A stretch of 64,000 nucleotides of DNA from an uncultured Pelagibacteraceae bacterium (lineage in GTDB: Bacteria > Pseudomonadota > Alphaproteobacteria > Pelagibacterales > Pelagibacteraceae). Under the pieces are notes generated by a model. The model was given only the letters and a program-made list of their open reading frames with translations, was not told the origin of the DNA and did not search any database. This document shows, piece after piece, positions 28,098-35,020 of this stretch. Within the stretch, counting starts at the first letter, position 1. Each line of letters starts with the position of its first letter. The stretch is taken from contig CACBDC010000004.1 of the NCBI GenBank assembly GCA_902537845.1, positions 1 through 64,000 of the forward strand, in the 5' to 3' direction. A program made the translations under genes and the position numbers.

Positions 28098-29984
28098 AAT
28101 TTTGTTATCAATTAAGTCAGTTTTAATTTCATCTAAAATAGCAGGATCATCTATTGTAGCTGGCATTTTATAAGGTTCATTGTCAGCTATTTTTCTAACC
28201 GTTCCTCTCAAAACTTTTCCAGATCTTGTTTTTGGTAATCTTTTAACTACGATTGCAATTTTAAAAGCTGCGACTGGACCAACTTTATCTCTGACCATTT
28301 TTACACACTCACTGATTATATCTTTCTTATCTTTTGTAACTCCGGCTTTTAAGGCTAGTAGGCCTATGGGAATCTGTCCTTTTAATTTATCAGCAATACC
28401 TATTACAGCGCATTCAGCTACATCTTTATGTTCAGCTAAAACTTCTTCAATCGCTCCAGTTGACAATCTATGACCGGCAACATTTATAATGTCATCTGTT
28501 CTCGACATAATCCAAACATATCCATCTTCATCAATGTGTCCTGCATCGTAAGTTTGATAATAACCAGGGTAAGTAGACATATAATTTTCTTTGTATCTTT
28601 TATCAGCACCCCAAAGTGTAGGAAATGTCCCTGGAGGCAGTGGAAGCTTAACAACTATATCTCCCATTTTTCCTGGACCTACTTCTTTGCCTTCTGAATT
28701 TAAAACTTTTAAATCATAACCCGGCACTGGTTTAAAGGCAGACCCATATTTCACTGGAAAAGACTCTATGCCAGTACAATCAGAAGTAATAGCCCAACTC
28801 GTCTCTGTTTGCCACCAATGATCTATGACAGGTGAGTTAGATAATTTTTCAAACCATTTTATTGTATCAGGATCAGCCCTTTCACCTGCTAAAAACAATT
28901 TATCAAATTTACTTAGATCATATTTTTTAAAAAACTCACCATTAGGATCCTCTTTTTTAATTGCTCTAATTGCCGTAGGGGCTGTGAAAAGAGATTTTAC
29001 CTTGTGTTCTGAGATGACTCTCCAAAAAACTCCAGCATCAGGAGTACCAACTGGTTTTCCTTCAAAAAGAACTGTAGTACATCCGTAAAATAAAGGAGCA
29101 TATACAATATAAGAGTGACCCACTATCCAACCAATATCGCTTGCAGACCACCATACATCGTCCTGGTTGATGTTATAAATATTTTTCATCGTCCACTTTA
29201 AAGCAACTATATGTCCACCAATATCTCTTACAATTCCTTTTGGTAAACCCGTGGTTCCAGACGTATAGAGAATGTAAGCGTATTCATTAGCTTTCATTTC
29301 TTCGCAATTTGTAGGTTTCGCATTTTTGTGAGCATCTTCCCAAGTAATATCCATTTTAGAATTTAGCTCTGCTTTATCTTTTTCTCTCTGAAAAATAATA
29401 CATTTATCTGGTTTATGATTTGCAAGTTCCAAAGCTTTGTTTACTAGTGGTTTATAGTGAACAGTTCTTCCAGGCTCATAGCCGCATGAAGCTGTAACTA
29501 AAAGTTTTGCCTTAGAGTCATCAATTCTACTTGCAAGTTCGTTCGCTGCAAAACCACCAAAGACAACAGAATGAACCGCTCCAATTCTTCCACAAGCGAG
29601 CATTGCAATGACTGCTTCGGGTATCATCGGCATATAAATTATTACTCTGTCACCCTTAGTAATACCTTGATTTTTTAAGGCTCCAGCAAACATTGAAACC
29701 TTATCTCTTAATTCATTGTAAGTTATATTCCTTTTAACCCCAGTGATGGGACTGTCATAAATAATTGCAAGTTTTTTACCTCTACCCTCATCGATATGTA
29801 AGTCTAATGCATTATAACAAGTATTAGTTATCCCATCCTCAAACCATTTGTAGAATGGAGGATTGTCCGAGTTAAGTATTTTTGAAGGTTTTTTGTACCA
29901 AAAGATGTTTTGTGAAATTTCTCTCCAAAAGTCCTCTCGATTTTTGATAGATTTTTCGTAAATTTTACTATATTTTTGATTCAA
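28086..29984 (-). CDS. prpE: Propionyl-CoA/acetyl-CoA synthetase (PrpE-like)
   Basis: This AMP-forming acyl-CoA ligase has the AMP motif YTSGTTGLPKGIVRD, the second motif GHRLSTGAIEEVLAEH and the terminal PKTRSGKVLRG with the regulatory, acetylatable Lys. CGYEPGRTVHYKPLVNKAL resembles PrpE/ACSS3 more than Acs. I place the start at TTG 29984 (632 aa, the usual PrpE length), because a GAGGGGG ribosome binding site lies 5 nt upstream at 29990-29996. The longer frame to 30056 starts at another TTG and adds a hydrophobic 24-residue stretch atypical of the family. Confidence 0.88.
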   Translation of the reverse strand: MNQKYSKIYEKSIKNREDFWREISQNIFWYKKPSKILNSDNPPFYKWFEDGITNTCYNALDLHIDEGRGKKLAIIYDSPITGVKRNITYNELRDKVSMFAGALKNQGITKGDRVIIYMPMIPEAVIAMLACGRIGAVHSVVFGGFAANELASRIDDSKAKLLVTASCGYEPGRTVHYKPLVNKALELANHKPDKCIIFQREKDKAELNSKMDITWEDAHKNAKPTNCEEMKANEYAYILYTSGTTGLPKGIVRDIGGHIVALKWTMKNIYNINQDDVWWSASDIGWIVGHSYIVYAPLFYGCTTVLFEGKPVGTPDAGVFWRVISEHKVKSLFTAPTAIRAIKKEDPNGEFFKKYDLSKFDKLFLAGERADPDTIKWFEKLSNSPVIDHWWQTETSWAITSDCTGIESFPVKYGSAFKPVPGYDLKVLNSEGKEVGPGKMGDIVVKLPLPPGTFPTLWGADKRYKENYMSTYPGYYQTYDAGHIDEDGYVWIMSRTDDIINVAGHRLSTGAIEEVLAEHKDVAECAVIGIADKLKGQIPIGLLALKAGVTKDKKDIISECVKMVRDKVGPVAAFKIAIVVKRLPKTRSGKVLRGTVRKIADNEPYKMPATIDDPAILDEIKTDLIDNKILKL

Positions 29985-30056
29985 ACTTTCCCCCTCAAAA
30001 TTGCTAATTTTAGAGAGTATTTCATAAATATCCCCAAAAAAAAATAAAAAAACCAA

Positions 30057-30198
30057 TAAAATTGCGCATTTTTAGCGAAAAAAACACTTCACTGTAACTT
30101 TGTTTTTTACTATGGTTCCCGTCAAGTTATTCGGTAGTGAGGAAATTTTTCACTTGTCCGAGTAGTTTATATATAAACTAAACGAAAACTAAACAAAC
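30057..30198. promoter_or_regulatory. Proteorhodopsin upstream regulatory region
   Basis: This relatively long spacer for this genome lies between two divergent genes. A possible promoter reads TTTCAC (30148-30153), 16 nt, TATATA (30170-30175). The -10 box lies inside the perfect palindrome at 30163-30180. The 5' part (30057-30145) has no ORF or recognisable riboswitch. The promoter call rests on hexamers only. Confidence 0.35.
30163..30180. repeat. 18-bp perfect palindrome upstream of proteorhodopsin
   Basis: TAGTTTATATATAAACTA reads identically on both strands and ends 31 nt before the proteorhodopsin ATG, overlapping the best -10 candidate. It could be an operator for a dimeric regulator or a 5' UTR hairpin. 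In such AT-rich DNA short palindromes are common, but a perfect 9+9 arm at this position is notable. Confidence 0.6.
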
Positions 30199-30206
30199 GA
30201 GGGAGG
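30199..30206 (+). promoter_or_regulatory. Very strong Shine-Dalgarno of proteorhodopsin
   Basis: GAGGGAGG lies 5 nt before ATG 30212. It is the best ribosome binding site in the window, where most genes have none, and implies very high translation of the rhodopsin. It also settles the start codon. Confidence 0.85.
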
Positions 30207-30211
30207 TTTTC

Positions 30212-30982
30212 ATGAGAAAATTAGGTCTTCTTGCTTTGGCGGCTCTTGCCTTTTTAGGCATTACTAGCTCTGCTAACGCAGCGACTGCCATGTTACAAAC
30301 TAATGATTTCGTAGGAATTTCATTCTGGCTTGTATCTATGGGAATGATCGCAACTACAGTATTCTTTTTCGCAGAAAGAAACACAGTAGCTGCATCATGG
30401 AGAACATCTTTAACAGTAGCTGGACTTGTAACTGGTGTTGCATTCGTTCACTACATGTACATGAGAGAAGTTTGGGTGACTACAGGTGATACACCAACAG
30501 TATACAGATATATTGACTGGTTAATCACAGTGCCACTTCAAATGATCGAATTCTATCTAATCTTGGCAGCTGTAAGAAAGGTGCCAACTTCTATATTCTG
30601 GAAGCTATTAATTGGTTCATTAGTAATGTTAATCGGTGGATACCTAGGTGAAGCTGGTTATATTCAACCATTTGTAGGTTTCGTAATTGGAATGGCTGGA
30701 TGGATTTACATCTTGTTTGAAATATTCTCTGGTGAAGCTGGAACTATGGCGGCAAAAGCTGGTAACAAAGCGATGTCTACTGCTTTCAGTGCAATGAGAA
30801 TAATCGTAACTATCGGTTGGGCAATATATCCTTTAGGATATATTTTCGGTTACTTAACTGGTGGTGTTGATGCAAATGCTTTAAACATAATTTACAATTT
30901 GGCTGACTTTGTTAACAAGATCGCTTTTGGTCTAGTTATCTGGGCAGCAGCAATGCAAAACACAAGATTAGCATCTAGATAA
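30212..30982 (+). CDS. Proteorhodopsin, light-driven proton pump (blue-type)
   Basis: This is a 256-aa type I rhodopsin with a cleavable signal peptide (about residues 1-23, ending SANA) and seven transmembrane helices. Relative to the well-studied green proteorhodopsin the numbering is offset by +5. The Schiff-base Lys is K236 in FVNKIAFGLVIW, the proton acceptor D102 in RYIDWLITVPL with partner H80, and the cytoplasmic donor E113. These identify an outward proton pump. The spectral tuning position (105 in green proteorhodopsin) is Gln110, predicting blue absorption as usual for open-ocean SAR11. Retinal genes are not in the window. Frequent TTC/ATC codons and the strong ribosome site suggest high expression. 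Confidence 0.98.
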   Translation: MRKLGLLALAALAFLGITSSANAATAMLQTNDFVGISFWLVSMGMIATTVFFFAERNTVAASWRTSLTVAGLVTGVAFVHYMYMREVWVTTGDTPTVYRYIDWLITVPLQMIEFYLILAAVRKVPTSIFWKLLIGSLVMLIGGYLGEAGYIQPFVGFVIGMAGWIYILFEIFSGEAGTMAAKAGNKAMSTAFSAMRIIVTIGWAIYPLGYIFGYLTGGVDANALNIIYNLADFVNKIAFGLVIWAAAMQNTRLASR

Positions 30983-31004
30983 TAGATAATAACTTATAAA
31001 AAAA

Positions 31005-31040
31005 GGGCATGTATGTTTTTGCATACTTGCCCTTTTTCTT
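31005..31040 (+). terminator. Rho-independent terminator after proteorhodopsin
   Basis: GGGCATGTATG pairs with CATACTTGCCC (one T-T mismatch) around a short T-rich loop, followed by TTTTTCTTT. It is 22 nt after the proteorhodopsin stop and one of very few hairpin terminators in the window. It separates proteorhodopsin from the downstream redox genes. Confidence 0.85.
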
Positions 31041-31061
31041 TATATACCTATATTAATAATT

Positions 31062-31193
31062 ATGGAATTATCAAAACCTTATAAAGGAAAAGGAAAACGT
31101 AAAATTAAGAAAATGCCTTTCACTGTTAGAGGCTATATTTTATATTATGCTTTTTTTTGGATAATTATAATTTCAATTTATTTAGCTCATTAA
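31062..31193 (+). CDS. Putative 43-aa membrane protein between proteorhodopsin and ferredoxin
   Basis: ATG 31062 opens a 43-codon ORF ending in TAA 31191-31193, whose last A begins the ferredoxin ATG (TAATG). This coupling recurs between real genes throughout the window and argues that the ORF is translated. The N-terminal half is very basic (KPYKGKGKRKIKK, residues 5-17). The C-terminal half is an aromatic/aliphatic transmembrane segment from about residue 24 to 42 (YILYYAFFWIIIISIYLA). A small bitopic protein with a cationic cytoplasmic tail is predicted. Function unknown. Possible roles are docking the acidic ferredoxin at the membrane or a partner of the rhodopsin (inference). Confidence 0.7.
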   Translation: MELSKPYKGKGKRKIKKMPFTVRGYILYYAFFWIIIISIYLAH

Positions 31194-31513
31194 TGCCTAA
31201 AATTACTTACCAAGATAGTAAAGGAAACTCGAAAACCGTTGAAGTTGAGAGCGGTCTTACAGTTATGGAAGGAGCAATTCAAAATGATATTCCCGAAATA
31301 GATGCTGACTGTGGTGGTTCAATGGCTTGTGCAACCTGCCATGTTTATGTCGAAGAAAAATGGTTAAGTAAACTTATAAAAGCAGAGGACGCAGAAGTGG
31401 ATATGATTGATATGGCCTATGAGCCTAAAAAAAATAGTAGATTAAGTTGTCAACTAGTAATTTCAGATGAATTAGACGGAATGACTGTAACAACTCCAGC
31501 CAAGCAATCTTAA
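31193..31513 (+). CDS. [2Fe-2S] ferredoxin (adrenodoxin type)
   Basis: This 106-aa soluble electron carrier has cluster ligands Cys40, Cys46 and Cys49 in ADCGGSMACATCHVYV and Cys86 in RLSCQLV, the C-x5-C-x2-C...C spacing of adrenodoxin/putidaredoxin-type ferredoxins. I start at ATG 31193 (MPKITYQD), the conserved beginning, not at the upstream in-frame ATG 31157, which would overlap the small membrane ORF. It overlaps the reductase gene by 1 nt (TAATG). Proteorhodopsin-ferredoxin-reductase adjacency is known in SAR11. Confidence 0.93.
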   Translation: MPKITYQDSKGNSKTVEVESGLTVMEGAIQNDIPEIDADCGGSMACATCHVYVEEKWLSKLIKAEDAEVDMIDMAYEPKKNSRLSCQLVISDELDGMTVTTPAKQS

Positions 31514-32526
31514 TGATAAAAACTGATACAATTATTATAGGAGCAGGCCCAGTAGGTTTATTTGCCGTTCATCAATTAGGTATTAAAGGACTTAGTTCAA
31601 TAATAATAGACAATTTAGATAAAGCCGGAGGCCAATGCATAGAACTTTATCCAGATAAACCTATTTACGATATTCCAGCTGTACCAGAGTGTACTGGTGA
31701 AGAATTAACAAAAAAATTATTGGAGCAGATCAAACCTTTTAATACTAAGTTTTTTTTAAATGAGAGAGTTGAGGAAATTAAACAAGATAATCAAAATTGG
31801 ATTGTTAAAACTAATAAAAAAAATGAATTTATTGCCCCAAACATAATTATAGCTGGAGGCGTGGGGTCTTTTGAACCAAGAAAACTTGCATTAAAAGAGG
31901 CAGGAAAGTTTGAAGATAAATTTTTATTTTATTCTGTTAGAGATATAGAAAAATTTAAAAATAAAAATATCGCTATATTTGGAGGAGGTGATTCAGCTTT
32001 AGACTGGGCATTAGAACTATCAAAATTTTCAAAAATAAATTTAATCCATCGAAGAGATGAATTTAGAGGTGCACCCCACACCTTAACAGAAATAAAAAAA
32101 TTTGAAAAAGAAGGTAAGATTAATATCAAAACACCTTGCCAACTAGAGTCTATTGATGGAGATGAAAAAATTAATTCTATTACATTAAAATTTGACAATG
32201 GAAAAAGTGAAAAAATTCAAACTGACATTATTTTAAGTTTTTTTGGTTTAATAATGAAATTAGGGCCAATTGCAGAATGGGGATTAAATATGAGCAAAAA
32301 AACTATTGAAGTAAATTCAGAAAATTTCGAAACAAATAAAAAAGGTATATTTGCAGTTGGAGATATTTGCAATTACCCAGGTAAGTTAAAATTAATTTTA
32401 TCAGGTTTTCATGAAGTAGCTCTTGCATCTGTAGAATGTTTTAAAAGAGCTAGACCGAATGAAAAATATAGATTTGAATTTACTACATCATCAAAAACAA
32501 TTCAAAATAGACTAGGAAAAAAATGA
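31513..32526 (+). CDS. Ferredoxin--NADP+ reductase (thioredoxin-reductase-like)
   Basis: This FAD/NADPH flavoprotein of the TrxR-like FNR family has 337 aa. The FAD motif GAGPVGLFAVHQLG is near residues 9-22, with GGQCIELYPDKPIYDIPA typical of this group. The NADPH motif is IFGGGDSALDWALEL, and the C-terminal FAD contact is GIFAVGDICNYPGKLKLILSGFHE. It lacks the CxxC redox pair of true thioredoxin reductases. It probably transfers electrons between NADPH and the ferredoxin encoded just upstream. The downstream GST gene overlaps it by 4 nt. Confidence 0.93.
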   Translation: MIKTDTIIIGAGPVGLFAVHQLGIKGLSSIIIDNLDKAGGQCIELYPDKPIYDIPAVPECTGEELTKKLLEQIKPFNTKFFLNERVEEIKQDNQNWIVKTNKKNEFIAPNIIIAGGVGSFEPRKLALKEAGKFEDKFLFYSVRDIEKFKNKNIAIFGGGDSALDWALELSKFSKINLIHRRDEFRGAPHTLTEIKKFEKEGKINIKTPCQLESIDGDEKINSITLKFDNGKSEKIQTDIILSFFGLIMKLGPIAEWGLNMSKKTIEVNSENFETNKKGIFAVGDICNYPGKLKLILSGFHEVALASVECFKRARPNEKYRFEFTTSSKTIQNRLGKK

Positions 32527-33149
32527 TTGAGCTTCTTACCGCAGATACTCCAAACGGTAAGAAAATTTCAATTATGTTAGAGGAAATTAATTTTAAATAC
32601 AAAGTAACAAAAATCAATATTTCAAAAGATGAACAGTTTAAGCCGGAGTTTAAAAAGATTAGTCCTTTTAGCAAAATACCAATTATTATTGATCATCATG
32701 AAAAGATAAGTTTGTTTGAGTCTGGTGCAATTCTCATCTATCTAGGAGAAAAAAGTGGAAAGTTTTACAAAAAAGATCAAAGAACAATAATTAATCAATG
32801 GTTAATGGGTCAAATGGCTTATGTAGGTCCTATGTTGGGTCAACACCATCAATTTCATCATTACAATCCTGGAAAAAGTGAATTTGGTGAAAAAAGATAT
32901 TTTAAAATATCAGAGAGAATCTATAAAGAGCTTGACGCAAGGTTATCTCAATCTAAATTTTTAGCTGGAGAAGATTACACTATAGCTGACATAGCAACGT
33001 TTCCGTGGATTGCTCGTCATGAATGGCATGATATTGGATTAAAAAAATTCAAAGGTCTTACAAGATGGTACAAAGAAATTTCAAAAAGGGAGGCGGTACA
33101 GAAAGGATATGATCTTTTGAGTAAAGGGGATCGTATTCCTGAAGTTTAG
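32523..33149 (+). CDS. Glutathione S-transferase, YfcG/Nu-class-like
   Basis: This 208-aa protein has a thioredoxin-like N-terminal domain (MIELLTADTPNGKKISIMLEE; ISPFSKIPIIID with the cis-Pro) and a helical C-terminal domain (LGQHHQFHHYNPGK; AGEDYTIADIATFPWIARHEW). TPNG near the start and the SPFSKIP loop match YfcG-type disulfide-bond oxidoreductases that use glutathione. Position at the end of the ferredoxin-reductase unit suggests redox protection. Its TAG interlocks with the dksA stop (TTAG). Confidence 0.9.
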   Translation: MIELLTADTPNGKKISIMLEEINFKYKVTKINISKDEQFKPEFKKISPFSKIPIIIDHHEKISLFESGAILIYLGEKSGKFYKKDQRTIINQWLMGQMAYVGPMLGQHHQFHHYNPGKSEFGEKRYFKISERIYKELDARLSQSKFLAGEDYTIADIATFPWIARHEWHDIGLKKFKGLTRWYKEISKREAVQKGYDLLSKGDRIPEV

Positions 33150-33571
33150 TCATCTATAAATATTTTTTCATCTCTTTCATGTCTCTCTTGTGCTTCAATT
33201 GAAAGAGTAGCTACAGGCCTAGCCATAAGTCTTTTTAGTCCGATAGGTTCTCCAGTTTCCTCACAAAATCCATAAGTACCCTCTTTAAGTCTTTGTAATG
33301 CAGAATTTATTTTAGAAATCAATTTTCTACTTCTATTTAAAGCTTTCATTTCAACAGATTTATCGGTGTACGAGGAAGCTTGGTCAACAATATCAGCAGA
33401 TGATACATTGTCGTCTGAGGAATTTAATAAATTACCTAAATTATTTGCTTTAATGATATCTTTTTTCCAGTTTAACAACTCTTCAGTAAAAAATTTTTTG
33501 TGTTTAGCACACATATACTTTTCTTTGGAACTGGGTATGTATTTTTTTTTAGTAGCGGTTTTTTTTACCAT
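33146..33571 (-). CDS. dksA: DksA/TraR-family RNA polymerase-binding regulator
   Basis: This secondary-channel regulator acts with ppGpp on promoters. A coiled coil covers about residues 25-95, with the acidic tip DxxDxA conserved as Asp60 and Asp63 in ADIVDQASS. The globular end is YGFCEETGEPIGLKRLMARPVATLSIEAQE. Only Cys103 of the four zinc ligands of E. coli DksA is kept, a degenerate site of the sort seen in alphaproteobacterial homologues. The length of 141 aa and the basic N-terminal tail fit the family. Confidence 0.9.
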   Translation of the reverse strand: MVKKTATKKKYIPSSKEKYMCAKHKKFFTEELLNWKKDIIKANNLGNLLNSSDDNVSSADIVDQASSYTDKSVEMKALNRSRKLISKINSALQRLKEGTYGFCEETGEPIGLKRLMARPVATLSIEAQERHERDEKIFIDD

Positions 33572-33646
33572 TATTTGAATTTGGGGAGTATATGTTTGAT
33601 TTTAGTCGTGTCAATAGCTTATAAATTGTAATAATTTCATATTAAA

Positions 33647-35020
33647 ATGATTAAAAAAAAAAATATTAATAAATTTTTCTACTTATTTCTTTTTTCACAT
33701 TTACTTTTGTGGACTTTGATTCCCTCCTTATCAAATACGAATTTACCTTTAGATACTATTGAGGCTTTAGCTTGGGGCAGTAATTTAAATTGGGGTTTTA
33801 ATAAACATCCACCTTTCAGTGCATTTGCAGTAGAATTTTTCTTTAAAATATTTGGAAATAATGATTGGGCTTATTATCTTTTAAGTCAAATCTTTGTAAT
33901 AACTGCATTTTATTTTGTTTGGAAATTTTCTATTGAGGTGCTTGAGAACAAGGTTTTTTCATTTTTATCAGTTTTAATATTATCAGGAGCCTATTTTTAT
34001 AACTTCACTACTCCAGAATTCAATGTAAACGTAAGTCAATTACCTTTTTGGGCCTTATCAGTTTATTTTTTTTGGCAAGGATTAAATATTAATAAAAAGA
34101 TACACTGGATATTATTTGGTATCTTTTCAGCTTTAGGTTTTTTATCAAAATATTTATTTATTTATATTCTTGTAGCCTTATTTATTTTTTTCATTTTAAA
34201 TTTAAAAAAGTATAAAAAATCTATTAAAAATTATATTTTATCTATTTTAATTTCGTTAATCATCTTAACCCCGCATTTTATTTGGTTATTTGAAAATAAT
34301 TTTGTAACAGTTTTTTATGGTTTGAATAGAACAGGGGTATCAGATTTAAATTTGCTTAATCATTTAAAAAATCCAACACTTTTTCTTTTTAAACAAATAA
34401 TTATTTTAATTCCAATCTTTATAATGTGCTTTGCCCTTATTAAGAAATTTAAATTTAAAATTGATATGAAAAATAAAAAAACTTTTTTTTTAATCTCTAT
34501 TAACTTAATTCCAATATTATTAATGTTAGCAACATCAATCATAACAGGTGCGAATATTAGGACAATGTGGATGACTCCTTTTTACCTATTTTTAGGTACT
34601 CTATTTTTTTTAATATTTAGGAACAGTATTGAAATCAAAAACATTAAAAAGTTTTACCGTATTTTTATGTTTTTCTTTATCTTTTCTCCTTCTGTTTATT
34701 TAATAATTTCAATATTAGACGAAACAAAAAGGACAGATTACCCTGGAAAAGAAATATCGAGACTTGTGCAAAATAAGTGGGATGATAACTTTAATAATGA
34801 AATTAAAATTGTTATCGGAGATGAGTGGTATGCTGGAAACCTATCTTATCATTTATATTCAAGACCTTTATGGATAAATGATCTTAACAATAATACTTCA
34901 AACATATCAGAGGATGATGGCGTGATATATACTGGAAATCCAAAAATATTAAAAAAAATATGCCCTGGTGTATTTGGTACTATAAAACCAGTAGGTTATT
35001 GTATGATAGGTAGAAGATGA
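33647..35020 (+). CDS. GT39-family membrane glycosyltransferase (ArnT/PMT-like)
   Basis: This 457-aa integral membrane protein has about ten hydrophobic helices. The first extracytoplasmic loop carries LPLDTIEALAWGSNLNWGFNKHPPFSAF (about residues 28-55), where the acidic D..E pair and the later HPP motif are the hallmark of GT39 transferases that use polyprenyl-phosphate sugars. It is followed by a C-terminal periplasmic domain (about 355-457). The acceptor (lipid A, glycan or protein) is unknown. It overlaps the GT2 gene by 4 nt, and the pair may make and use a lipid-linked sugar. Confidence 0.85.
   Translation: MIKKKNINKFFYLFLFSHLLLWTLIPSLSNTNLPLDTIEALAWGSNLNWGFNKHPPFSAFAVEFFFKIFGNNDWAYYLLSQIFVITAFYFVWKFSIEVLENKVFSFLSVLILSGAYFYNFTTPEFNVNVSQLPFWALSVYFFWQGLNINKKIHWILFGIFSALGFLSKYLFIYILVALFIFFILNLKKYKKSIKNYILSILISLIILTPHFIWLFENNFVTVFYGLNRTGVSDLNLLNHLKNPTLFLFKQIIILIPIFIMCFALIKKFKFKIDMKNKKTFFLISINLIPILLMLATSIITGANIRTMWMTPFYLFLGTLFFLIFRNSIEIKNIKKFYRIFMFFFIFSPSVYLIISILDETKRTDYPGKEISRLVQNKWDDNFNNEIKIVIGDEWYAGNLSYHLYSRPLWINDLNNNTSNISEDDGVIYTGNPKILKKICPGVFGTIKPVGYCMIGRR

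Noticed and set aside
31157..31192. Longer ferredoxin start at 31157
   Set aside because: It would add 12 hydrophobic/polar residues before the conserved MPKITY start and overlap the coupled 43-aa ORF in another frame.
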